Notes: generated by a model from the letters alone, not told the origin. Numbered from the stretch's first letter, positions 1-11,758 are shown. The stretch is 64,000 bases of DNA from Chlorella sorokiniana (GCA_025917655.1 CP084613.1:3350001-3414000); one strand, 5' to 3'. Numbers and translations are program-made.

Positions 1-683
1 CTGTAGAGGAGAGGTGCACAGCGGCGGCGGGCTGGTGAGGGGCAGCGGCATGCGCGGGGGCAGGAGGCTGCAGGCCGCGCAGGGCCACTCCCATCGCAGC
101 CTCCCGGTGCTAGCCAATGCGCGCTGACCTCCAGGGATAGCTGGAAGAGGTCGATCGCTTCTTGATACTTCTTCTGCTGAAACTTCTCCAGGCCCAGTTC
201 GATGGCCTCGCGCGCTTGGGCGTGCCGCCCTCCTCGCGCAGCTTGCCCCGCGCTTGGAGGCCGGCCCGCGGCTGCGCGGCTGCGCCTCCTCCTCCGCCTC
301 CACTGCCGCTGGCTCCTGAATGCGGCTGGCGGCCGGTTGCGCGGGCTCATCCACAAAGGCTGCAAAGGCGTCCTCCTTGAGCTCTACCGACCTGCGCATG
401 TTGCTGCCAGCAGTGAGCGGCGGCAGGGTAGTGCCAGCAGCAGTGCATCGGTGCACGCTGGGAGATCTCCCAGCCTACATGCATGTAAGAGACGTCACAG
501 AACGAGCGCAAAATCATGCTTGCACTCACTTCCTATCTCTTTCAAGCAGGAGGCCACGCCTGGGCCATCTTTATCTGAAAAGTCTGGCTCAAATCCCCGC
601 ACAACTACATTTCGTTGTAGTTTGTGCTGCTGCGTCCGCCGGACGCCTACAGGCAACACGGGCCTCGTCGCGCAAAGCTGCAT
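1..683 (-). CDS. TPR-repeat protein, N-terminal part (cut by window edge)
   Basis: Only the 5' part is here. The exon 399 down to 129 reads an acidic Ala/Glu/Pro-rich linker and then a helical segment (REAIELGLEKFQQKKYQEAI) typical of a first TPR helix pair, so a protein-protein interaction or assembly role is likely. It ends GAG|GTCAGC, and the intron runs to base 1, where CTCTACAG puts the acceptor exactly at the window edge. A likely first exon starts at the ATG at 683 (MQLCATRPVLPVGVRR, basic and transit-peptide-like) and ends near 535 at a perfect GTGAGTG donor. Two joins do not close in frame: exon 1 to exon 2, and a one-base shift near 215. If exon 1 is wrong, the start is the ATG at 399. 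Plastid targeting is inference. The specific plant TPR family was not identified. Confidence 0.55.
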
Positions 684-1316
684 ACTTGTATGAGAGCGGG
701 GGATGCGTAGAGTATAGCCTGGACACTGTGGCTCGCCGTGCACAGTTTACCGACCGCATTGGCCCACTTTGAACTTGAGACATCTGGATGCAGCTGAGGT
801 GGCGACGGTGCTGATGTGCCGCGGCTGCTGCGCACGTGGCGGGGACAGCGCCCACAATACAAGCGTTTGCTTGCAGCAAATGGTCTGATGTGAGACGCCA
901 CATGGTGTGCATTGACTGTAACTAGCTGGTCTGCATGCGCAGTGCAGCTTGATAAGTTTGTCTGGGCCCCGGCAGCAGCGCACAGCGAACGGTGAGCAAA
1001 AACGTGCACCGCAATCCTGTGCACCATGTGAATGTCTAATCGGCATTGGGAGGTGCCTGGGTTGTTTTGCTTGCGGGTCTGCACTTGAGAACCGATAACA
1101 CACACGGGGCATGCTGCCGCATGCGGCCGCAGGGTGCTCGCGTGGCGGCGTCCGGCAACACATGAACATCAGCCACCTCTTCCCCGCGAGCTGGATAGGC
1201 CCATTACCATATGCATTTTTACACATTTGATTTTCTGTATTTTGCAAAGTCGCGCTCCACAGTTTGGCGAGCAGAAACAGCAGGCGTCGGCCTGAAGGGG
1301 CGCGAATCGCGATGCA
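684..1316. promoter_or_regulatory. Head-to-head intergenic region, TPR gene / rsgA
   Basis: There is no convincing coding sequence. The gap separates two divergent starts and should hold both promoters. A short AT-rich stretch at about 1201-1250 (CATATGCATTTTTACAC and following) stands out against the GC-rich surroundings, about 70-110 bases before the RsgA start, and is the best core-promoter candidate. No factor-binding motif was assigned. Confidence 0.4.
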
Positions 1317-3514
1317 ATGTTGATGGGGTGCAGGGCGTGCCAGACCATGCTGCGTTCGCTCCGGTGTTCCCTGCGCCTGGTGCCGCCGCCGCTGCCACGC
1401 ACGGCGTCAGGCCGCGCCATCCATGCGGTCGCAGCCAGCAGGCCTGGCAGTTTGCCCGACAGAAAAGCAGGCACAGCGTCACCGCCTGCGCGCCTTGAAG
1501 TGCAGCACCAGCCGCAGCAGCAGGGCCAGGCAGCTGCAGCGCCAAGCAGCGCCCCCAACGCCGGCGACCCGCCGCCGGCAGCTGCGACTGCCCAGTGCAG
1601 CACCACCACGGCGCTGGGGCAGGTGATGGCTGCGCAGGCCAACTTTGTGCGCGTGAAAGTGGACGCCCTGGAAGGGGCGGCCCCCGGGAGCAGCCCCCAG
1701 GGCGCGCCTGCTGTGCGTGGTGCGCGCTCTGCTGAAGAAGATGCGGCGGGAGGTGCTGGTGGGAGACCGAGTGCGCCTCGTGGGCATCGACTGGGCTGAC
1801 GGCAGGGGTGCGTCCGCGCTGCCTGGAGCCCCGCACCGCCTCCCGCCCCGCCGCTCTGGCTTCCGTGGACGGCCCGGCTCGGCTGCCATGCTCAACTGCC
1901 ACCACCCCTCAGCTGCGGCCCCGCCTGCTGACGCAGTGCTGCACGCTGACGCCCCCTCCCGCACCCTCCTCCGCGCCACAGGCATGGTGGAGGATGTGCT
2001 GCCGCGGCGCAGCCAGCTGGGCGAGCCGGCTGTGGCCAACGTGGATCACGTGCTGCTCGTGTTCTCGGGGGCGTTGCCCGCCTTTCAGCCCCCGGCCACC
2101 CGCTACCTGCTGTCGGCGGATGCAGCCGGCCTGCCCGTCACCGTGGCGATCAACAAGGCCGACCTGCTGGGGGAGGCGGAGGCGGAGGCGCTGGTGCAGC
2201 AGGTGTGGGTGTGGGTGTGCCTGACTGTGGTGGGCGTGATGGTTGTGGGGGGCAGGGGGCAGGGGGGCAGGGGAGCTGGTGTGGCTGGGGGTGTCATTGT
2301 CCGGCGGTGTCGTACACCGCGGGGCTGCGCACTCCGCACCAGCCCCTGGCACCCTGCGCCCCTCTGCTCCACCCCGCACAGATCTGCGGCTGGGGCTACC
2401 ACGCGCTGGCGGTCAGCGTGGTCACCGGGCGGGGGCTGGGGGAGCTGGAGGCTGCGCTGCGGGGGCGTGTCACCGTGGTGGCCGGGCCCTCGGGCGCCGG
2501 AAAGTCCTCCATCATCAACGCCCTGCGCCTGCGGTCAGCAGGGCTGGAGGCAAGCCTGGACGCCATGGCGGCGCAGCCGTCGGGGGCAGGCTGCCACGAT
2601 GACGAGGAGGAGGAGGAAGCAGGGCAGGGGCATGAGGAGCGACAGCTGAATGGGGACGGGGGCGAGGCCCCAAACATGGCAGCGGCAGCGTTGCAGGCGC
2701 GGCAGGACTTGTCGCAGCCCGCCTCGCTTCCGCCCGAGCTGGAGTTGCAGGCGGTGGGGCAGGTGTCGGAGCGCATCGGGCGCGGGAAGCACACCACTCG
2801 CAACGTCACTCTGCTGGAGCTGGGCGGCGGCGGCGGCGGCGGCGGCGGCCTGGTGGTCGACACCCCGGCTTCAACCAGCCCGACCTTGCAGGCATCCCCT
2901 CAGCGCAGCTGTGGCAGCACTTCCCAGAGGTGCAGCAGCTGCTGCAGGAGGGCAGGTGGGCGGCAGGGGTGCCCAGGCTCGGCCTGGCCGCCGCACAGCT
3001 GCCAGCCGTGCGGGCTGGTGCCTGTCGATGCCGGCCCCGGGCGGTTCTGTCGCCCACACGCTCCCACCCTGCCCGCATTGCAGGTGCGCCTTCCGCGGCT
3101 GCCAGCACCTGCAGGAGCCGGGGTGCGTGGTGCGGGAGGCGGGGTGGGAGCGGTACCCGCTGTACTGCGAGATACACGCGGAGCTGAGGGCGATGGAGGA
3201 GGTGGCGCTGGCACGGCAGCTCAGGTGGGCACTGGGAGCGCGGTGAAGCGCAAAGCTGGAACCCCGGGACTGCCGTTCAGCTCCCTCTTTGTGCGCTTCC
3301 TCGGGCCTCTGTCTCCATGTATGGCGCCCTCCTTCCCCTGTTTTCCAGTAAGAAGCGGCGAGAGGGAACTGCACGGGTGAAGAGCCGTGCGGGCGGGCAG
3401 CAAGGGGTGGAGGCGCGGCTGGAGACGAAGAGCCACCGGCGGGTGTCGCGCCGGTCTGTGCGGCAAAAGCTGTCGGAGCTGGTCAAGGATGTGGAGGACG
3501 ACGAGCTGCTGTGA
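1317..3514 (+). CDS. rsgA: Organelle-type ribosome-maturation GTPase RsgA (YjeQ)
   Basis: This is a circularly permuted GTPase that checks maturation of the small ribosomal subunit. Exons are about 1317-1807, 1982-2202, 2382-2955, 3084-3224 and 3349-3514, all joining in phase. In order: a basic Ala/Ser-rich transit-like N-terminus; an OB-fold region (VLVGDRVRLVGIDW); PRRSQLGEPAVANVD; the G4 motif NKAD; G1 at about 2488 (GPSGAGKSS); switch GRGKHTTRN; G3 DTPG; then a zinc site (CAFRGCQHLQEPGC) and a basic C-terminus. Two one-base shifts are needed, near 1690 and at the DTPG codons near 2866. A long acidic insert separates G1 from the HTT switch. Start 1317 was chosen because the transit-like run follows it; 1347 is an alternative. 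Plastid or mitochondrial location is inference. Confidence 0.9.
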
Positions 3515-4079
3515 AGGGCTGCTGGTGGAATTGAGGGCACACGCGCAAGGTTGCTGCAGTTGCGCTTTTCGCTCTTCAATCTGCACGGCTGTCAAGTAAT
3601 TTGCTGCCTGATGGGCGAATGCCTGTGAGAGCGAGAGAGGGGCTCATGGTACTGCAGGATATGAAGCCAGCAGAAGAAGAAGACAACAGGGCGGGTGCAC
3701 AGCACGAGCGGCCTGGCGTGCAGCCCGCCGCCGCCGCCTGAAGAGAACCGGGCTCAAATTTGCCCTTTGAAGCACAATTGGTCGAACAATCGTCGATTTG
3801 ATCGTCGTTGAGCACTGGACTGCCTCCAATCGATCGCGGTGGAAATGCAGGCCGGCGTCAGCAAGGGGTCGTCAGAGTTACGGCATAGTCGGGAGGTTGG
3901 GCCATACCCCGTATTTGCTTGCTGATGTCAGCCATGTACATTAAAAGAGCGGTTGTGCTTCTTAAACCACCTACCAACACCCCAATTTCTCCGGCCTGCA
4001 CCCCCCACCCCAGTCCCCACAAACCCACACCAGCCCACCTCCGCCTGCACACACCACCCCTGTGGCCCTCTCATAGAAC
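3515..4079. promoter_or_regulatory. rsgA 3' region and ABCG promoter
   Basis: No gene is seen. The stretch holds the 3' UTR of rsgA and upstream DNA of the ABCG gene. A short direct repeat of ATCGTCG lies near 3790-3808. ACATTAAAAG near 3937 is a possible TATA-like element about 140 bases before the ATG. A pyrimidine/CA-rich run at 3970-4070 leads into the start. Confidence 0.3.
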
Positions 4080-7000
4080 ATGAGTGATGCCAGCAGCATG
4101 GAGAAAGACTTGGAACTCGGGTCACACCCCACTGCGACAGTGGACGTCTCCCAGCACCGCATGAAGTCCCTCTCCAGGGCGTTCCTGTCTACCGGCATGC
4201 CCGTCACCTTCAAGGTGAACTTGCAGAAGTTCAACCACGCTCAATTATGCGCAGGCCGGCGCTGCAAGCGGCCCACGGCGCCTGCCCGGCAGCCGGTGAG
4301 GTTATGTCGGTGCTTGCCTGCTCACCACCTTCCCCTTGCTGCAGGACCTCACCTACACCGTGATCAACAGCCAGAACAAAAAGGAGACTCTTACACTGCT
4401 TGACAATGTCAGCGGATACCTGCTGCAAGGCCAAATGGCGGCGCTCATGGGGTGAGCGCCCGCATCGAGCAGCAGTACCTGCGAGAAGGGCGCTTGCGCT
4501 CTTTGCACTCACAGTGCTGTGACCCTTTTGCATGCCTCTTCGACTGCAGGCCCTCTGGTTCTGGCAAGACTACGCTCCTTGACTTGTTGGCTGGCCGCAA
4601 GACGGTGGGCAAGCTCACTGGCGACATTGCCTTCGCCGGCAACAAGCCCACACCCCAGTTCCTTCGCCGCTTCACCGGTGAGAGCAACCGCTGCCGCCAC
4701 GGGGACAGCACAAACATTCTTTGGCTCATCCACAGCGAACTGACTGAAATGTGCTCTTTGACTGACCCTTCTCCTGCACTGCACTTGTCCCTCCCCGCTC
4801 CCACCTGCAGGCTACGTGGAGCAGTTTGACACCCTGCTGGGCAGCCTGACCGTGCAGGAGATGCTCATGTACACGGCAGAGCTGAAGCGCCCTGTGGCAG
4901 AGAGCCGGCAGGAGAAGCAGGCGGCGGTGGAGGAGCTTCTGGATGTGCTGGGGCTGGTTGGCTGCCGTGACGTGAAGATTGGGAACCCATTGGTCAAGGG
5001 CATCTCCGGCGGGCAGGTGGGAGGAGGCTCGGGGACCTGGTGGCGACAGACCACCGTGCTGACAGCATGCGAAACAGGCCAGCACTACCGTTCCACTCCA
5101 ATCCCTGCGCCTTTGCGCTGCCGCTGCTGCCCGCAGGCCAAGCGCGTGAACATCGGCATTGCTCTGGTCACCAGCCCACGTGTGCTGTTCCTGGATGAGC
5201 CCACCTCGGGCCTGGACTCCTACACCGCCAACGAGGTGACCGGGGGCGCCTGCTCAGCTTCACCTGGGGGCATGTGCTGCCGACCGGCAGCCTACGCACT
5301 GCTGAGCCGTCGCAAGGCCATTGCCCCTGCCTCTCTCGTGCGAGTGTGCCCTTACCTCGACCCCTTTTGTGCAGGTGATGACCGTGGTCAAGTCGCTGGC
5401 GGCCAGCGGCATCACCGTGTGCGCCACCATCCACTCCCCAACCCCCTACTGCTTTGGCCTCTTTGACCGCCTGCTGCTCCTGCTGCGCGGCCAGGTGGTC
5501 TACTTTGGGCAGAACGGTGAGCTGGGCAGGCTGCGCACACCTGCGGCTGGAAACATGCAGCCAACGCACGTGCTTGCGACCAGCTGCTCGTGGTGTGCGC
5601 CCAGACCGTGGGTTGGGCCTCCCACGCCTGTTAGTCCACCTGTGCTGCTGCACGCTTCCCGGTTTCCCCTGCTGCAGGCCCTGCAGCCGTGCAGTACTTC
5701 CAGACGCAGTGCCCCGCGCTGCCAGGCCTGCGCGAGAACGAGGCCGCCGCCGAGTGGATAGTCGACCTCACCACCCAAGCCGACCGCCAGGGGCGCGCCT
5801 CAGACTTTGCCGCCGCCTACGCCAAGAGCGAGCTGAAGGCGGAAGTTGACCAGGAGATTGCTGCCCAGCTGGCGCAGGCCTCTGACCTGGGTGGGTGCCT
5901 GCAGGGAGGGGGCGGCAGACAGCGTGGCGGCTGTGGGCCGTGCTTGGTTGTTGCGCACTTCCGAACGTTCGGCTGTGCATGACGGCGCCCTCTTCACCAC
6001 TGCCCAACCCTCAGACCCCGCCACACGCAAGGACCTGGCCGTCAAGCGCGCCACCACGGTGCCCACCTGGAAGGCCCTGCACACGCTGTTCACGGTGAGG
6101 CGGGCGCTGGCTGGGCGCCCTGCCTGCCTGAAAGGGACCCCCACCCCCCCGCGGGCCTGCTTTGTCCCTCGACATGCTGCCAGCACACGTGACCTTCCCC
6201 GCTGTCTTGCCCCCCCTGCTCACTCGTTCAGTACCGCACGCTGAAGAACTACCGCTCCCCCGACTTTTTGGGGCGCGCGTCGCCGACAAGCTCATCTTCT
6301 CCTTCATCATCCTCACCCTGTTCCTGGGCATCGGCAACGACCTGGCGTCCACCAACATCCCCAACATCTCCGCCCTGCTCTTCATGTGGGTGGTGCTGCC
6401 CGCCTTGGCGCCGCCTCCTACGTGCCCTCCATCGTGCTGGAGCGCCCCCTGTTTGTGCGGGAGCAGTCGGACGGGCTGTACCGCGTGGGCACCTACCTCG
6501 CGCACAAGCTGTCCGAGGAGTTCATGCTCGCCTTGATCAACTCCATCGTGTTTGGTGAGCGCCGCCGACGCCGCCGACGCCGCTCGCGGCCGCATCCACT
6601 GCCGGGCTGCCAGGGGAGGGGGTGCAAGCCTTGCTGCTGGGCCAAGTGCAACAACGGAGGCTGGTGCTGCCGCCCGCCCCCTGTGCAGCGAACATGGTGT
6701 TCTGGGCCATGCAGCTCCAGGGCTCCTTTGCCGTCTTCTGGCTGGTCTACCTCGTCACCCTGGCAACCGGCATCGGTGAGCTGGCGCACGCATGCCCGCG
6801 GGTGCCGAGCCCCTTCTCCTGTGCAAACCGCGCTGCATGCCGGCAGAAAGCCTCGCAGCAGCAGCAACAACAGCAGGCCTCAGCATCGCCCTGGACGCTC
6901 AGCAATTGCTTGCAAGCGCGCGCGCCCGCCCCCACCCCCACCCCCTCACCCCGCAAATGCCCCTGCAGTGCTGGCCTACACCATCGCTGCCCTGTCACCC

Positions 7001-7609
7001 AACATGGACGTGGCCAACGCAGCGCTGCCCACCTACGTCACCGCGCTGCTCTTCTTCGCGGGCTGCCTGATCAGGTGGTCGGACATCCCCAACTACTGGA
7101 AGTGGTTTGGCTACATCGACGTGCTGCGCTACGCCTATGGGTCTCTTATGAAGAACCAGTTCAACGGGGACCGCAACGTGCAGGTGAAGGGGCCCTGGGG
7201 TCGCATCCAGCATCTGCCGCGCCTGCGACACGCTCTCCTGCCCGCATGTGGGGCATGCTGGACCCGCCGCCACCAGCCCTGCCTCGTGCACCCACGCCTG
7301 CCCCCTGCACGCCCCCTCCCCTCTGCAGTTTGTGCAAGGCTTGGACGTGTTGGATTACTACTCCCTGGAGGGCATCAACATGTGGGGCTGGATCGGCATC
7401 GAGGCCTGCTTCACCGTCGGTGAGGGCTGCTGCAACCCTGCCTGCCACCAGTGCCGCCGACTCCACGCAGGATGCATGCAGGGCCTCACCCTCGCCCGCC
7501 CCTGCTCCCGCTGAAACCTGCAGTGTTCTGCTTCTTCGCCTTCCTGGCTCTCAAGTACGTGCGCCACGTCAGCGGTGATGGCGCCAGCACAGCCCTCCCT
7601 GGGGCGTAG
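4080..7609 (+). CDS. ABCG-type half-size ABC transporter
   Basis: An ATP-driven membrane exporter with the ATPase domain first and the membrane domain second, as in ABCG/white-brown proteins. Thirteen exons join in phase: 4080-4214, 4345-4451, 4550-4677, 4811-5016, 5137-5235, 5375-5516, 5678-5890, 6015-6094, 6232-6554, 6689-6775, 6969-7183, 7329-7419, 7524-7609. The first join gives VTFKDLTYTV, a typical ABCG entry. Motifs: Walker A GPSGSGKTT (about 4551), signature ISGGQAKRVNIG, Walker B VLFLDEPTSGLDS, H-loop TIHSP. The membrane part has hydrophobic helices and the motif WSDIPNYWKWFGYIDVLRYA. There are one-base shifts near 6268 and 6405, both in homopolymers. ABCG half-transporters work as dimers on lipids, wax or hormones; the substrate here is unknown. 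Confidence 0.95.
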
Positions 7610-8179
7610 CCCCGTTCCATCGCCGCCATGGCCCATTCCTGCTCCCCAAGTAGCTGTGCAGGCAACCGTCACCATAACAAGCTCGCAATTGATCGCATTG
7701 TGCTGGCGTGCACGCACTTTATTGACCTGTGCTTTGTTGTCCAGCCCCTCGGCCCAGCAGCCCCATCATGAACCGGCATGGCCGTCGGCCCCAATAATCC
7801 TCCTACCTCCTGCCACCTTGTCCACTCTTTTGACTTTACTCGGTTGTCCCAATACTCATCCACACATGAACTGTCTCTGCGGCGCCAACACGCCTTTGCC
7901 ATGCTGGGTTGGAAAACCATATCATCCCCTGTTCTTGCTCAGTAACCAACCCAGCCACCTCACGGCCAGTACCTGACCCTCAGACCAGGTGGCTGGCTCA
8001 CGTGCATGCTGTTGACACATTCGGCCAGGGGCTCGGCAGTGGTTACATCTCAGCATTGGTTTCAGTCTGTTTCAAAACTCACGGGGGCCAGCAGGAAGGG
8101 AAAACTGTGGGGAGAGGACCCCGCTCAGCCTCGAGGGGGTAAAACACGACCATCAGTACAGCTTTGCTCAGCTCGATCA
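7610..8179. other. Tail-to-tail intergenic region, ABCG / small plastid protein
   Basis: Two convergent genes end here, so it should contain both 3' UTRs. I see no supported ORF, RNA or repeat. Confidence 0.4.
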
Positions 8180-8765
8180 TCAATCAGTGTCCACAAACTC
8201 GCGGCGGTCTGCAGGAGGGATGGTGACGGAGCGGTTACAAGCGTACCACAGCCAGCTGCCTGGGAAACGCTGCTGGAGGCCTGGGAAACGCTGCAGGTCG
8301 CTGGGCGGGCAGCCCTCTGCCGCCGAGCCCTCTGCGCCCCACCTGTCCAGCGGGGCGGGCGGATGGCGTTGATCTCCTCCTGGCTCATGTACTCTCCCGT
8401 CTCCTCCTTGGTGGCGCGGTTGAGGGCGCGCAGCTCCTCCAGCCGGGCCTCGTCGCGTTCGTCGCGGGAGGCGTAGAACATGGGCGCGCCAATGCCCAGC
8501 CCCAGGCCCAGCACGGCGCCCAGCGCGCCGATCTGGGTGTCGGTATCCGACCAGTCAATGTCCAAGTCGGCCAGGGTGAGCAGCTCCATGGCGCGGGCGG
8601 GCTGCAGTGCGCCACGGGACGGCTGCTGGTTGCGCAGCTGCGGCCGGCGGTCGGCGGCGGGCGTGCCGCCGCCAGTCGGCTGGCGGCGGCGCTGCTGCTG
8701 CTGCTGCTGGCCGCGCAAGGGGCGCTGCGAGCCATGGGTGCCGCCATCAGGGTCTGCAGAGCCAT
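8180..8765 (-). CDS. Small plastid protein with one membrane segment (conserved, function unassigned)
   Basis: Two exons: 8765-8343, and 8208-8180 after a 134-nt intron (ACAG|GTGGGG ... CCTGCAG). The N-terminus from the ATG at 8765 (MALQTLMAAPMARSAP, then Ser/Ala/Arg-rich) looks like a transit peptide. The mature part is ELLTLADLDIDWSDTDTQIG, then a glycine-rich hydrophobic helix (LGAVLGLGLGIGAPMFYA), a charged helix (SRDERDEARLEELRALN) and YMSQEEINAIRPPRWTDRREF ending VDTD. The spliced tail WTDRREFVDTD fits a plant/algal plastid family I recognise by sequence but cannot name safely. One base shift is needed near 8595 between transit peptide and mature part; without it the start would be the ATG at 8718. 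It is divergent from FAD7. Confidence 0.75.
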
Positions 8766-9038
8766 TGCTGCTGGCGGGGGTGGTAGTTTGTGGTGGAGGG
8801 TGGCGGGGGCGAGCGGGCGAGCACTGCGTGGAGGACTGCTGGGGGTTCCTCGCCTGTTTACGACCAATTCAAAAATTAAGAATGCAATAGGCCCCGACGT
8901 TCGCCAGCTAAGATCGGCCCGCCTATGCGCGCTGGCGCAACCTGTTCTGCTGTGGTGCGGGGCAGGCCCACCTGCCAACCCTGCAGCCGCCATCTGCCCT
9001 GCCGCTATTCCATCTGTTTCTGGCAGTGTATTGAAACG
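8766..9038. promoter_or_regulatory. Compact bidirectional promoter, small plastid protein / FAD7
   Basis: Only 273 bp separate the two start codons. An AT-rich core at about 8858-8892 contains GACCAATTC, a CCAAT-box match, followed by AAAAATTAAG. Two plastid-targeted proteins reading away from it suggests shared control by light or temperature, which is inference. Confidence 0.45.
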
Positions 9039-11758
9039 ATGGTGGCCGCTCTTCTGTCCAGTTCTGCGGTGCGCAGCAGCGTGAAGGCGGCCGCTGGCCG
9101 GCCTGTGGGCGTGCGGGCGCTCCCCGTGCGCTCCCGGCGGTCCGTAGTGCGCGTGGCCAATGTTGCTGCGCCCGCTGAGGAGCTGCTGGGCCGGTCCGCA
9201 GAGCCCCAGTATGAGGTGCGGCTCGACCGGGTGTGCTTGGTCCCAGCCCGCTCTCACCAGGCCAGCCACCCCCAGGGCCCGCTGGCTGACCCGGCCGGTT
9301 GAGTTTGTGGTCAGAGGGGTTTGCATGCGGTCGCAGCTGGTGCGATGGGCCTCCATCCCTTGCCGCCGCTGCCGCCCTTTGCCCATATGGTCCACTACCC
9401 TGTTTCCACTGCCTCTGCAGGGTGGTCGCCGCCTGGCCAACCCCCGCCGTTCTCTCTCCAGGACCTGCGCGACGCAATTCCCGCAGAGTGCTTTGAAAAG
9501 GACACCTTCCGCTCCTTTGGTGCGCTGTCTGCCGCCCTCCACGCCTTGCACAATCCCGCCATCCACACGCACACTCCTGCTGGCGTGCACTTGGCCGGTC
9601 GCTGCGCACTGAGGTGTATCAAGGACCAATTCTACCTGCACCAGCTGTTCTCTTTTCCACCCTCCTCAACTGCCCGCCCTCCCTCCCCAACCCCGATCCC
9701 CGCCGCAGCCCACCTGGCCCTGGATGTGGGCATTGTGGCTGCGCTGGCCATCGGCGCCTACTACCTGGACAACCCCCTGGTGTGGCCGCTCTACTGGTTT
9801 GCCCAGGGCACCATGTTCTGGGCTCTCTTCGTTGTCGGCCACGACTGGTGGGCTGCTGTCCGCTGCCGCCTGTGATTGTGGCCCCCTCCCTGGCTTGCCT
9901 CCCTCCTGTCCCTCGTGTTCCGCGCCATGGGTGGCAACAGCATGGTCAGACAGCTTGGTGACTGAGGGTTGCTGCTGCCCACCCTTCCCGGCCTGCAGCG
10001 GCCACCAGAGCTTCAGCAACAACAAGAGGCTGAACGACTTTGTGGGCAACATTGTGCACTCCACCATCATGGTGCCCTACGCAGATGAGTGCCCGCGTTG
10101 GCGCCCTCTCTTGACTCACCCCCCGTTTGCTTTACCGCCTGCCTTGATGCTGCTTGCCGCCACTTCCAAGCTCCGGCACCTTATCTTATGCCTCCCCCGT
10201 TGCTCACCCCCTCTTCCTGCACGCTGGCGCATCTCCCACCGCACCCACCATGCCAACGTGAGGCGCACCACAGCTGCTGCCCTGCGCATGCTTGCTTCCC
10301 TCACCGGCACTCGCACTCGCCCTCTGCTTGCGGTCCTGCACATTCTCTGCGGCGTCTCTTCCTCCAACACGCCTCCCTCTCTCCTTACTGCATGCAGCAC
10401 GGCCACGTGGAGAACGACGAGAGCTGGCACCCCACCAACGCCACCAACTACGGCAAGATGGACAAGTGGGGCAAGCTGGGCCGCCTGCTCTTCCCCTTCC
10501 CCCTCTTTGCCTACCCCTTCTACCTCTGGAACCGCTCCCCCGGCAAGAACGGCTCCCACTTCGACCCCAAGAGCGACCTGTTCACGGAGAGCGAGGGCCC
10601 CCAGGTGGAGACCAGCAACAAGTTCCAGTGCGCCTGGCTGGGCTTCCTGGCGGGCTGCACCGTGGCGCTGGGCCCCCTGGCCATGCTCAACCTCTACGTG
10701 CTGCCCTGTGAGCCCTTCAACGCTGCAGCTGGTCTGCCCTTCTCTTTGCAATGCTGCTGGCATCAAGGCCGGCAAGGCCGCGATGTGCTGGTGACTGCTG
10801 CGGTGCCGTGCGCCTCATCTGGGCCCCCTTCTCACCTCAGCCCCTCACCCTCCTTGATTCCAGACTGGATGTTCGTGGTGTGGCTGGACGTGGTCACCTA
10901 CCTGCACCACCACGGCCCCTCCGACCCCGAGGAGGAGGTGCCATGGTACCGCGGCGAGCAGTGGTCGTACTTCCGCGGCGGCCTGTCCACCATTGACCGC
11001 GACTGTGAGTGACCTGCTTTGCTGTGAGCAGCGAGGGATGGCTCACCTGTTGCTCGAGCTCTGTGTGTGGGGGAAGGAATGGTTCTGCGCAGTGGCGCTT
11101 GCGAAGCGTCGTTCCAGCACGGCCGCCGCTCGACCCCCTCTCGAAACTCGATATGCGACAGCGTATTAACGCTCCGCGATATTCCTCCGGCCGCCTGTGC
11201 AGACGGCATCTTCAACAAAATCCATCATGACATCGGCACTCACGTGGTTCACCATCTTTTCCCTCAGGTGAGATTTTCGAATCGCTTCAAGCGAGAGAGA
11301 GCTGTATACGCCGCAGCCGTGTGGGCCCTGCCGCCGCCGCCTGCCGCCCGGACTCCTCGTGCTTCGGCGCCCATGCTTCCACTCGCCCCTCCCCGTCCCA
11401 CAGATCCCGCACTACCACCTGGTCAAGGCGACTGAGGCAGTGAAGCCGGTGATGGGCGAGTACTACCGCGAGCCCGAGCCCTCCCCCGGCCCCATCCCCA
11501 CCCACCTGTGGAAGCCGCTGCAGCGTTCCTTCTCCCGCGACCACTACGTGGAGGACTCGGGGGTGGGGGCGCGCTGCCGCTGCCGCCTGCCGCCTGTCAA
11601 TGTATCCTGATTAACACTCAAACTGGTGTCCTTGATACACGCTGGGTTCGTGATGGCGCTGGCCGTCTCGTCCCTCACTGATGCATCTCCTCTGCATCCT
11701 TTTTCAATGCAGTGACATTGTGTTCTACAAGAAGGATGACAACCTGAAGCTGTTCTGA
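9039..11758 (+). CDS. FAD7: Chloroplast omega-3 fatty acid desaturase (FAD7/8 type)
   Basis: It converts plastid 18:2/16:2 lipids to 18:3/16:3, using ferredoxin in plants. Exons: 9039-9215, about 9462-9519, 9709-9847, 9999-10084, 10223-10257, 10398-10707, 10864-11004, 11203-11267, 11404-~11560, 11713-11758. The N-terminus is a Ser/Arg/Val transit peptide. Three His boxes are visible: HDCGH, HRTHH and [17 protein letters not shown] and GHQSFS mark the omega-3 rather than omega-6 branch. The C-terminus is [14 protein letters not shown]. The intron after exon 4 has AT-AC ends (separate entry). Exon 2 may start earlier, since upstream DNA reads PPPFSLQ, a family motif, but that start is out of phase. 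The last intron needs one base removed from a G run near 11560. Confidence 0.95.
10085..10222 (+). other. AT-AC intron in the FAD7 gene
   Basis: The flanking exons read VPYA and [12 protein letters not shown] only if a 138-nt intron from ATGAGTGCCC to CTTCCTGCAC is removed. No GT-AG pair nearby gives this conserved join. The donor resembles the ordinary GTGAGT consensus with G to A at position 1, and the end is AC instead of AG, so this would be a U2-type AT-AC intron rather than the U12 ATATCC type. Confidence 0.65.

Noticed and set aside
575-600. GGCTCAAATCCCC, resembling a tRNA T-loop
   Set aside because: No matching anticodon arm, D arm or acceptor stem could be folded around it.
1317-3514. 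RsgA as a recent bacterial transfer
   Set aside because: It has spliceosomal introns, a transit-like N-terminus and the same base composition as its neighbours; organelle RsgA is normal in plants and algae.
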